From positions 1-12,534 of the forward strand of contig MHMF01000033.1 in the NCBI GenBank assembly GCA_001821475.1: 12,534 nucleotides of DNA. Direction: 5' to 3'. The translations under genes and the position numbers were made by a program. Positions 5,920 to 10,854 of this stretch are shown piece by piece; within the stretch, counting starts at the first letter, position 1, and every line of letters begins with the position of its first letter. This DNA is from Candidatus Nealsonbacteria bacterium RIFCSPLOWO2_01_FULL_38_120. Its GTDB lineage: Bacteria; Patescibacteriota; Minisyncoccia; Minisyncoccales; GWA2-38-27. The notes beneath the pieces are model-generated. The model was not told where the DNA came from and did no database searches. It saw only the letters and a program-made list of their open reading frames with translations.

Positions 5920-6360
5920 TCATCTCGGCATTATCTCAATCTTCTGCCCTGCGCCAAGTTTGACAATCGCTTTCTTATATCCTTTTCTCCAGCCAATGCT
6001 TCTCCCTACTCGCCTCTTTTTCTTCGGAACATTCACCACTCTTACGCCCAAAACATCAACTCCGTATAATTCCTCAATCGCCCTTTTTATCTCATATTTA
6101 TTGGATTTTGGCAAGACTCGGAAAACATACTTGTTTTGTTTCTCCGCTTCCGTTGATTTTTCTGTAACATGAGGAAAATCCAAAACCATACAAGCTGTTT
6201 CTGGAATTTCTTTTTTCTTTTTTCTGGCGGCTATAGCTAAAACAGACTCTTCTTTTTTAGGCGAAGATTTTATTGCCGGCTGTTCTTTCTCTACCTTTTC
6301 CGCCGGCTTTTTGCTCTTTTTCTGTATTTCTTTTTTCCTTAAAAAATCAAGAAAAGACAT
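5920..6360 (-). CDS. rplW: 50S ribosomal protein L23 with N-terminal extension
   Basis: L23 lies at the tunnel exit and is the anchor for trigger factor and SRP. The frame is open 34 codons further upstream, but that stretch translates a repeat, so I start at MSFLDFLRKK (6360, TTATT context), giving 146 residues. The L23 core occupies about residues 55-146: VLDFPHVTEKSTEAEKQNKY, VFRVLPKSNKYEIKRAIEEL, VNVPKKKRR and RKGYKKAIVKL. The first 55 residues are lysine/glutamate-rich with SSPKKEES, presumably flexible. The family is usually about 95-100 residues. The upstream 327-base gap to rplD holds MITE copy C. Confidence 0.95.
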   Translation of the reverse strand: MSFLDFLRKKEIQKKSKKPAEKVEKEQPAIKSSPKKEESVLAIAARKKKKEIPETACMVLDFPHVTEKSTEAEKQNKYVFRVLPKSNKYEIKRAIEELYGVDVLGVRVVNVPKKKRRVGRSIGWRKGYKKAIVKLGAGQKIEIMPR

Positions 6361-6665
6361 AATAACTGAAATTAGTTGATGAAAATTAGAAATTGATAAT
6401 AGAAAATAGAAATAAGAAATTAGATAGTTTTCTATTTTCCGTTTTCTAATTTCTATTACCATAAACCTGTCGCGTAATAATAAATCTGCTGCAAATTGAA
6501 TATTTGGGCTACAAATTTGCTATAACTCGTCGGCTTGCCACCTGGCAAACCTCCTCATTCTATCAAATTTTCGCCATCAAATATTCAATTTTCGCAACGA
6601 AAATTATCACGCAACAGGTTTAGATTTCTATTTTCCAATAACTATTTTCTGCGTTTTGTTGGAAA
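6361..6665. repeat. Composite intergenic repeat (inverted relative to 1657-1894) with MITE inside
   Basis: In reverse complement this gap reads the same framing sequence as 1657-1894: AATAGTTATTGGAAAATAG and AAATC before the MITE, then GGTAATAGAAATTAGAAAAC and GGAAAATAGAAAACTATC after it. The distal end, 6361-6425, is longer than in the other copy, with extra GAAAATAGAAAT-type units. The rest of the 327-base gap (6666-6687) is A/T-rich sequence without a feature. No coding potential is seen. Confidence 0.65.
6462..6622. repeat. MITE-like palindromic element, copy C (inverted orientation)
   Basis: This 161 bp copy, read in reverse complement, begins TAAACCTGTTGCGTGATAAT and ends TTATTACGCGACAGGTTTA. 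It is nearly identical to copy B but keeps 23 bases (6493-6515) that B lacks, exactly the length difference. With these bases the two halves match each other far better (both contain AATTGAATATTTG), so C is probably the intact form. The central stem is GGCTTGCC/GGCAAACC. As RNA it would form a hairpin about 80 pairs long, with mismatches. Confidence 0.8.
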
Positions 6666-6687
6666 TTAAATAAATATTGGAAATTTA

Positions 6688-7314
6688 TTATTTCAAGAAA
6701 GTATTCTCTATCACTTTTATCGCCTCTCTCGGCATCAACAGATATTTATGATTAAGCAAATCCAGAACATTCAAATCCCTTGCCTGAATTGTTTCCGCTT
6801 TCGGTATATTCCGGCTAGCCAAAATTATATTTTTCTCCATTGAAGGCAAAACAACCAAGCCAGATTTTTTTTCAAAAAATTTATCCAAAATATCCGCCAT
6901 TGTCTTTGTTTTGGGTTTTTCAATATTTAAATTATTAAGAACAAAAAGAAAATTACCTTTTGCTTTTGCGGACAAAACCATAAACAAGGCCTTTCTCCTC
7001 ATTTTCTTGGGAATCGCTTTTTTAAATACCTTTTCCGATAGCGGACCGAAAGTCACTCCTCCGCCCTTCCATAAAGGCGAACGAGTTGACCCGTGCCGCG
7101 CCCTGCCTGTTCCTTTTTGGCGCCAGGGCTTTCTCCCGCCACCTCGAACTTCGCTTCGGTCTTTTGTTTTGGCTGTTTTCTGCCTCTTGTTGGAAATCTG
7201 AGAGACAGCCACTTGGTGAACCAAATCATGGTTAATCGGAACCTCAAAAATCTCTTTAGGCAATCTCATCTGCCCTATTTCTTCCCTTTTTTGGTTGTAT
7301 AATTTTATATTCAT
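6688..7314 (-). CDS. rplD: 50S ribosomal protein L4
   Basis: L4 has a globular domain on the subunit surface and a long loop reaching the exit-tunnel constriction. In some bacteria it also represses the S10 operon. The frame is open 26 codons upstream, but the family start is MNIKLYNQKREEIG, so I place the ATG at 7314, giving 208 residues. The tunnel loop is evident: SEVRGGGRKPWRQKGTGRAR with HGSTRSPLWKGGGVTFGP (about 54-91). The C-terminal half includes LVVLP, the ILASRNIP segment and the closing LNVLDLLNHKYLLMPREAI. There is no Shine-Dalgarno sequence. Upstream, an opposite-strand mini-gene separates it from rplC. Confidence 0.96.
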   Translation of the reverse strand: MNIKLYNQKREEIGQMRLPKEIFEVPINHDLVHQVAVSQISNKRQKTAKTKDRSEVRGGGRKPWRQKGTGRARHGSTRSPLWKGGGVTFGPLSEKVFKKAIPKKMRRKALFMVLSAKAKGNFLFVLNNLNIEKPKTKTMADILDKFFEKKSGLVVLPSMEKNIILASRNIPKAETIQARDLNVLDLLNHKYLLMPREAIKVIENTFLK

Positions 7315-7359
7315 AATTTGCTGAATTATAGTCTTAAATTGCGAAATATACCAAACCCA

Positions 7360-7365
7360 TTGACA
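7360..7365 (+). promoter_or_regulatory. Candidate -35 box of the opposite-strand mini-gene
   Basis: A perfect TTGACA lies 60 bases before the mini-gene start codon, in the A/T-rich gap after rplD begins. No convincing -10 hexamer sits at 16-18 bases (TTAGTG/TAGTGA there), while TATGCT is only 11 bases away. The assignment is therefore weak. Confidence 0.25.
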
Positions 7366-7411
7366 AATTATATCAGTATGCTTAGTGAACACCCGATTTC
7401 AAGATATATAG

Positions 7412-7420
7412 AAAGGAGAT
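7412..7420 (+). promoter_or_regulatory. Strong Shine-Dalgarno sequence AAAGGAGAT
   Basis: AAAGGAGAT ends 5 bases before the ATG at 7426, with AAGGAG at the ideal 7-base spacing. It fixes the start of the small plus-strand gene. It is the only full-strength ribosome-binding site I find in the window. The ribosomal-protein genes have A/T-rich leaders, and only tuf has a partial GGAG. Confidence 0.85.
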
Positions 7421-7425
7421 TTACA

Positions 7426-7620
7426 ATGAACGCGTATGTTTATGTACGAAAGTATCGTATCGCGGAGAGTGAAGCAAGTGAGGCACATGTTGTGGTTGCT
7501 CAAAACCGGGAAAAAGCCGATGGACTGCTCACTGACCTCATCCCTATGGACGGGTCAGTAGCACTTGGACTCTTCGAGATTACAGAGAAACCGATAAATA
7601 ATGGCGTCGTCCTTCTCTGA
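7426..7620 (+). CDS. Small hypothetical protein (64 aa), opposite-strand mini-gene inside the S10 operon
   Basis: I do not recognise this protein. The ATG follows a strong ribosome-binding site, and the TGA stop is followed 16 bases later by a perfect intrinsic terminator, so this is a complete expression cassette. The product begins MNAYVYVRKYRIAES and ends VALGLFEITEKPINNGVVLL, with a central AHVVVAQNREKADGLLTDL. The pattern suggests strand, strand-helix, strand, i.e. a small soluble alpha/beta fold without signal peptide, membrane segment or cysteines. Its codons (GTC, CTC, GAC, GCG) are visibly richer in G+C than those of its neighbours, which suggests a separate origin. It lies between rplC and rplD on the opposite strand. 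Its function is unknown. Confidence 0.75.
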   Translation: MNAYVYVRKYRIAESEASEAHVVVAQNREKADGLLTDLIPMDGSVALGLFEITEKPINNGVVLL

Positions 7621-7636
7621 ATCAGCCATCACGCAT

Positions 7637-7671
7637 GGTCTCCAGAACCAATCTGGAGACCTTTTTTATTT
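7637..7671 (+). terminator. Intrinsic terminator of the mini-gene
   Basis: GGTCTCCAGA (7637-7646), loop ACCAA and TCTGGAGACC (7652-7661) form a perfect 10-bp stem followed by TTTTTTATTTT. The T-tract is on the plus strand only, so it would stop the mini-gene transcript without terminating the minus-strand ribosomal operon. Confidence 0.9.
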
Positions 7672-7778
7672 TCCTAAATACCGGGTCTGATAGGGGTGAA
7701 AGCGGAAACGAAAGGGCGTTAAGGGAAGTGAGGGGATGCGGTCTTCGACGGCTCCGCAAGCGAGCTGGCAAAAAGCTC

Positions 7779-7840
7779 TGTCCTTTGCTTAAACTTTGTC
7801 CTTTGCTAAGCAAAGGACAAAGCGTTAGCAAGGGACAAAG
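7779..7840. repeat. GTCCTTTGC double palindrome (rplC-rplD gap)
   Basis: CTTTGTCCTTTGCT (7794-7807) and AGCAAAGGACAAAG (7809-7822) form a perfect 14-bp palindrome around one A. Flanking units TGTCCTTTGCTTAA (7779-7792) and TTAGCAAGGGACAAAG (7825-7840) add a second, imperfect layer. TGTCCTTTGCTAAGC is shared with the palindrome at 4461-4528. The rest of the stretch 7672-7874 is G+C-richer, purine-rich on the plus strand (7690-7740), and shows no credible gene. Confidence 0.75.
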
Positions 7841-7874
7841 CGAGTTGTACCACCCAAAGCCGCATCTCCGAATG

Positions 7875-8471
7875 TTATCCTCTTATCTCCAGCAATGTTC
7901 CTTTCCTGCCCGGCACAGCTCCTCTTACTGCCAATATGTTATTTTCAATGTCCAATTTCGCGATTTTGCAATTCTTTAATGTCACTCTGTCGTAACCCAA
8001 TCTTCCAGGCATATGTTTTCCTTTTATAACCCTTTGCGGATAACGACAACCAACAGAGCCAATCGTCCTTTCCTGATGCTTTGTTCCATGAGTAGACGGC
8101 CTTCCGGCGAAATGCCATTTCTTCACGGCTCCCGCAAATCCTCTTCCCTTTGATATGCCAGAAATATTGACCTCTTGACCCTCATTGAAGATTGAAAGGT
8201 CAATCTTCTGACCCAATTTATAATTTTCCAATTCTGATTTATTATCTCTAAACTCTCTAATAAACTTAAACTCTTTATTTTTCTCGGTCTTTTTAATATT
8301 TTTTGTTTTCTGCGCAAAGCCGAATTGAAACGCTTTATACCCGTCTTTTTCTTTTGTTTTAATCTGCAAAACAAAACAAGGGCCTGCTTCAACCAAGGTA
8401 ACCGGAACAACATTCCATTTTTCGTCAAATATCTGCGCCATCTCCAATTTTTTTCCGATAATAAATTTCAT
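7875..8471 (-). CDS. rplC: 50S ribosomal protein L3
   Basis: L3 is an early-assembly protein whose loop reaches the peptidyl-transferase centre. The open frame extends 16 codons upstream, but the L3 start is MKFIIGKKLEMAQIFDEKWN (ATG at 8471), giving 198 residues. The signature region is clear: VNISGISKGRGFAGAVKKWH, GRPSTHGTKHQERTIGSVG, and later RVIKGKHMPGRLGYDRVT, with the end AVRGAVPGRKGTLLEIRG. A lysine-rich segment (QKTKNIKKTEKNKEFKF) lies around residues 54-70. There is no Shine-Dalgarno sequence before the ATG. It is separated from rpsJ by a hairpin-bearing spacer of 187 bases. Confidence 0.97.
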   Translation of the reverse strand: MKFIIGKKLEMAQIFDEKWNVVPVTLVEAGPCFVLQIKTKEKDGYKAFQFGFAQKTKNIKKTEKNKEFKFIREFRDNKSELENYKLGQKIDLSIFNEGQEVNISGISKGRGFAGAVKKWHFAGRPSTHGTKHQERTIGSVGCRYPQRVIKGKHMPGRLGYDRVTLKNCKIAKLDIENNILAVRGAVPGRKGTLLEIRG

Positions 8472-8520
8472 AAAATACAGATTCGCGCTGATTAAAAGCT
8501 GATTTCCACAGATATACATG

Positions 8521-8543
8521 AAAACCGGGCATAGCCCGGTTTT
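8521..8543 (-). terminator. Strong hairpin with U-tract between rpsJ and rplC (terminator or attenuator)
   Basis: AAAACCGGGC (8521-8530), ATA, GCCCGGTTTT (8534-8543) form a perfect 10-bp stem with TTTT on both strands, so it could act in either direction. On the transcribed strand it lies after rpsJ and 50 bases before the rplC start. It would either end tuf-rpsJ transcripts or, if a promoter lies upstream, attenuate the rplC operon. Confidence 0.6.
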
Positions 8544-8581
8544 AGTATGGCTATTTGAATAAATTTAATATCTAAATTATT

Positions 8582-8610
8582 GTTCTTAGCATAAAATATA
8601 AAATAAGAAC
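8582..8610. repeat. Inverted repeat GTTCTTA/TAAGAAC
   Basis: GTTCTTA (8582-8588) and TAAGAAC (8604-8610) are complementary across a 15-base A/T spacer, in the rpsJ-rplC gap. It overlaps the candidate promoter at 8600-8629 and could be a protein-binding site, but no partner is known. Confidence 0.4.
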
Positions 8611-8629
8611 TGTTTCACATTGGTGTTAA
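8600..8629 (-). promoter_or_regulatory. Candidate promoter for rplC onward
   Basis: On the minus strand TTAACA (8629-8624) and TATTTT (8605-8600) are separated by 18 bases, resembling sigma70-type -35 and -10 boxes. It would give a leader of about 120 bases that contains the hairpin at 8521-8543. The match is only moderate, and A/T-rich spacers produce such hits easily. Confidence 0.3.
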
Positions 8630-8658
8630 TCCGCTATAATCAGCGTCAATCAGTTGTT

Positions 8659-9006
8659 TTATATCTTGATTTCAATATCAACCCCTGTCGGCAAAGTCAA
8701 ATTAGTAAGCGATTCAATTACTTCCTGATTAGGTTCCAAAATATCAATCAATCGTTTATGAACCCTCATTTCAAACTGCTCCCTCGCGTCTTTGTGGACA
8801 AAAGAAGAGCGATTCACAGTATATTTGCGGATTTCAGTCGGCAATGGAACAGGTCCTAAAACCTCGGCTCCGCATCTCAAAGCAGTATCCACGATTTGGC
8901 GCGCGCTAGAATCAATAACTTTGTAATCATAAGCGCGCAACCTTATTCGCAGTTTTGGTTTTGGCCCCTCTTTAATTGCCTCTTTCTTTTTTGCCTTTGC
9001 TGTCAT
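8659..9006 (-). CDS. rpsJ: 30S ribosomal protein S10
   Basis: S10 is a small-subunit head protein that, as NusE, also joins antitermination complexes. The 115-residue product has a short lysine-rich N-terminal extension (residues 1-17) before the core LRIRLRAYDYKVIDSSARQI. Then follow VLGPVPLPTEIRKYTVNRSS, the FVHKDAREQFEMRVHKRLID segment and LTLPTGVDIEIKI. The core is about 100 residues, as usual. I keep the first Met because no internal Met lies near the core start. It has no Shine-Dalgarno sequence. It follows tuf, as in many bacteria, but with hairpin-rich spacers on both sides. Confidence 0.97.
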   Translation of the reverse strand: MTAKAKKKEAIKEGPKPKLRIRLRAYDYKVIDSSARQIVDTALRCGAEVLGPVPLPTEIRKYTVNRSSFVHKDAREQFEMRVHKRLIDILEPNQEVIESLTNLTLPTGVDIEIKI

Positions 9007-9041
9007 TTTTTTAATAATAAAATCATTTTCTTTTATACTTC

Positions 9042-9086
9042 CTTGCGCCGAAATCGCAAGCCCGTAGCTCCGATGAATATCGGAGC
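9042..9086. repeat. Two adjacent hairpins upstream of rpsJ
   Basis: CTTGCG (9042-9047) pairs with CGCAAG (9055-9060), and GCTCCGAT (9067-9074) pairs with ATCGGAGC (9079-9086). Both would be in the rpsJ leader on the minus-strand RNA. Neither is followed by a U-tract. A regulatory role is possible but not shown. Confidence 0.45.
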
Positions 9087-9109
9087 GGAGGAAAATATTA
9101 TATATAGAA

Positions 9110-9175
9110 TATAATCACTGCGCTCGGTCAAAATACAAAAACAAATTTTGTATTTCTTCCTCATTTGTGATTATA
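9110..9175. repeat. Nested palindrome in tuf-rpsJ gap
   Basis: TATAATCAC (9110-9118) pairs with GTGATTATA (9167-9175). Inside it AATACAAAA (9132-9140) pairs with TTTTGTATT (9146-9154) around ACAAA. The general design (A/T outer arms, inner stem) matches the other gap-filling elements. On the minus strand a TTGACC and a TATAAT occur here (9131-9126 and 9102-9097), but 23 bases apart, too far for a standard promoter. Confidence 0.6.
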
Positions 9176-9232
9176 AATCCTAAAATCTTACGAAGTTTTT
9201 GTGAAACAAAAACATATAATCTCGTAAAATTT

Positions 9233-9256
9233 TGAAAGGCGCGCAAGCGCCTTTCA
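9233..9256 (-). terminator. Hairpin just after tuf, probable terminator
   Basis: TGAAAGGCGC (9233-9242), loop GCAA, GCGCCTTTCA (9247-9256) form a perfect 10-bp stem that begins 7 bases after the tuf stop codon. On the minus strand it is followed by AAATTTTACG, a weak U-tract, so termination may be partial, letting some transcripts continue into rpsJ. Confidence 0.55.
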
Positions 9257-9263
9257 ATGATTT

Positions 9264-10463
9264 CTATTTTATAATTTTCGCGACAACCCCAGCTCCCACT
9301 GTTTTACCCCCTTCTCTTATGGCAAATTTCTGTTTCTCCTCTAACGCGACCGGCGCTATCAACTTAATTCCAAGGGTTACTGTGTCTCCGGGCATAACCA
9401 TCTCGGTTCCTTCTGGCAAAGTCACATCTCCTGTAACATCAGTGGTTCTGATATAAAATTGGGGTTTATACCCCTTAAAGAAAGCCGTATGCCTGCCTCC
9501 TTCTTCTTTTGTTAGAATATAAATCTCGGCGTTAAATTCAGTATGAGGAACAACGGTTCCCGGCTTGGCAAGCACCTGGCCTCTTTCCACTTCTTCTTTT
9601 TTAAGCCCCCTTAATAAAATGCCGACATTGTCTCCCGCCATTCCCTCATTCAGAATTTTCTGAAACATCTCAACGCTTACAATCACGGTCTTAACCGTGG
9701 GTCTTAATCCAATCAGCTCCACTTCTTCATTTTGCTTAATCACGCCTCTTTCAATCCTGCCGGTTGCAACAGTCCCGCGGCCTTCAATTGAAAATACATC
9801 TTCAACCGCCATTAAAAACGGCTTGTCAATTTCTCTTGACGGCTCTGGTATATATTCGTCCAGCGCCTTTACTAACTCCAATATCGGCTTTGCGGCTTCA
9901 TCATCAGCTGACTTGGCGTCTAATGCTTTTATAGCCGACCCTCTTATAATCGGAGTCGTATCGCCTGGAAAATTATTTTTCTTCAAAAGCTCTCTTACCT
10001 CTGACTCAACCAAATCAATCATTTCCGGATCGTCAACAGCGTCGCATTTGTTTAAAAACACAACAACATAAGGAAGACCAACTTGTCTGGCAAGCAAGAT
10101 ATGCTCTCTTGTCTGGGGCATTGGTCCATCAGGAGCGGAAACAACTAAAATAGCTCCATCCATCTGAGCCGCGCCTGTAATCATATTCTTAATATAGTCG
10201 GCGTGGCCCGGACAATCAATGTGAGCATAATGCCTTTTTTCTGATTCGTATTCAAGGTGGGAAACAGAAATTGTAAGTCCCCTTGCTTTTTCTTCCGGAG
10301 CCGCGTCAATCTGGTCAACACTTTTTTCCGTAACCTTAAAACCCTTCAATTTCAAAATATGTAAAATTGAAGCTGTTAAAGTTGTCTTCCCGTGGTCAAC
10401 ATGGCCTATGGTTCCGACATTAATGTGAGGTTTCCCTCTCTCAAATTTTGCTTTCTCTGCCAT
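9264..10463 (-). CDS. tuf: Translation elongation factor Tu
   Basis: EF-Tu is the GTPase that delivers aminoacyl-tRNA to the ribosomal A site. The 399-residue length fits the family. G-motifs are intact: GHVDHGKT (20-27), switch I RGLTI (61-65), DCPGH (83-87), NKCD (138-141) and GSAIKAL. Domains 2 and 3 follow, with VFSIEGRGTVATGRIERGVI, GDNVGILLRGLKKEEVERGQ, LTKEEGGRHTAFFKGYKPQF and a C-terminal REGGKTVGAGVV. The switch I sequence has Leu where most EF-Tu proteins have Ile (RGITI), while the Mg-coordinating Thr remains. A partial GGAG lies 6 bases before the ATG. It is the first gene of the leftward cluster within the window. Confidence 0.98.
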   Translation of the reverse strand: MAEKAKFERGKPHINVGTIGHVDHGKTTLTASILHILKLKGFKVTEKSVDQIDAAPEEKARGLTISVSHLEYESEKRHYAHIDCPGHADYIKNMITGAAQMDGAILVVSAPDGPMPQTREHILLARQVGLPYVVVFLNKCDAVDDPEMIDLVESEVRELLKKNNFPGDTTPIIRGSAIKALDAKSADDEAAKPILELVKALDEYIPEPSREIDKPFLMAVEDVFSIEGRGTVATGRIERGVIKQNEEVELIGLRPTVKTVIVSVEMFQKILNEGMAGDNVGILLRGLKKEEVERGQVLAKPGTVVPHTEFNAEIYILTKEEGGRHTAFFKGYKPQFYIRTTDVTGDVTLPEGTEMVMPGDTVTLGIKLIAPVALEEKQKFAIREGGKTVGAGVVAKIIK

Positions 10464-10478
10464 ATTTGCTCCGCAAAC

Positions 10479-10527
10479 CGCTGATAGACCGCTGATTTCT
10501 ACGCTAATACAACGCTGATATCAGCGT
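10479..10527. repeat. CGCTGAT repeats with a perfect 16-bp palindrome in the tuf leader
   Basis: CGCTGAT occurs at 10479-10485, 10490-10496 and 10513-10519, and the last is part of ACGCTGATATCAGCGT (10512-10527), a perfect palindrome. Related pieces (TAATCAGCGT, CGCGCTGATTA) occur in the rpsJ-rplC gap. They lie between the candidate promoter and the tuf start codon, so they would be in its untranslated leader. Confidence 0.65.
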
Positions 10528-10590
10528 AAATCCGGCGTAGCTATCTGCGTTAATTCAACGATTTAAAATTATATTTTTATATTACTTTTA

Positions 10591-10619
10591 ATACTAATTG
10601 AAATGAAAAAATAAGTCAA
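10591..10619 (-). promoter_or_regulatory. tuf: Candidate sigma70-type promoter of tuf and the S10 cluster
   Basis: On the minus strand TTGACT (10619-10614) and TAGTAT (10596-10591) are 17 bases apart. The -35 matches 5 of 6 and the -10 matches 4 of 6 consensus bases. Transcription would start about 120 bases before the tuf ATG. It is the best promoter-like match in the interval, though unproven. Confidence 0.45.
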
Positions 10620-10681
10620 TAATAACACATTTTGGCGCTTCCTTTTCCTCTTACTGCTTCCAGCGTTAAATTTATGTTTTT

Positions 10682-10762
10682 AGATTATCATAATTTTTAT
10701 TTTATGTCTATGCTTATGTAGCAGTAATATATGCAGACATATTGCGCTTTTTTAGATAATCT
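10682..10762. repeat. Two-layer inverted repeat downstream of the reverse transcriptase gene
   Basis: AGATTATC (10682-10689) pairs with GATAATCT (10755-10762). Inside it TATGTCT (10703-10709) pairs with AGACATA (10735-10741). The two internal gaps are both 13 bases, a symmetric arrangement. It could end the reverse transcriptase transcript or belong to the gap-repeat population. No U-tract decides between them. Confidence 0.4.
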
Positions 10763-10854
10763 GAAAATATATAATTATAAAAATAAGATAAACATCAGAA
10801 ATAAACCGACAATCGTTCACTATAAGAAACTGACGCCAAGAATTATTCTCAATT

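Larger units (their letters stand above)
10464..10854. other. Gene-free interval between tuf and the DGR reverse transcriptase
   Basis: No credible gene is seen in these 391 bases. The tuf-proximal part (10464-10560) is made of CGCTGAT units and a palindrome. Then come an A/T-rich stretch with a candidate tuf promoter (10591-10619) and a nested inverted repeat at 10682-10762. The part 10763-10854 is A/T-rich without obvious structure. This is the border between the translation cluster and the retroelement. No direct repeats or attachment-like sequence mark it. Confidence 0.6.

Noticed and set aside
7635..7979. Plus-strand open frame of 114 codons over the rplC-rplD gap and the end of rplC
   Set aside because: It reads through the mini-gene terminator and the GTCCTTTGC palindrome (giving repetitive LCPLLSKGQS) and then runs antisense to rplC. 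It has no ribosome-binding site.
9097..9131. Promoter for rpsJ (TTGACC and TATAAT on the minus strand)
   Set aside because: The two boxes are 23 bases apart and lie inside a palindrome. The spacing is outside the usual 16-19.
9697..10071. Plus-strand frame of 124 codons opposite tuf
   Set aside because: It is a serine/threonine-rich antisense shadow of the EF-Tu coding sequence with no start signal.
10464..10560. CGCTGAT units as a CRISPR array
   Set aside because: The units are 7 bases at irregular spacing and include a palindrome. There are no regular spacers and no cas genes.
10464..10854. tRNA or other structured RNA gene in the tuf-RT interval
   Set aside because: No cloverleaf arms, TTCRA loop or CCA end could be found on either strand.
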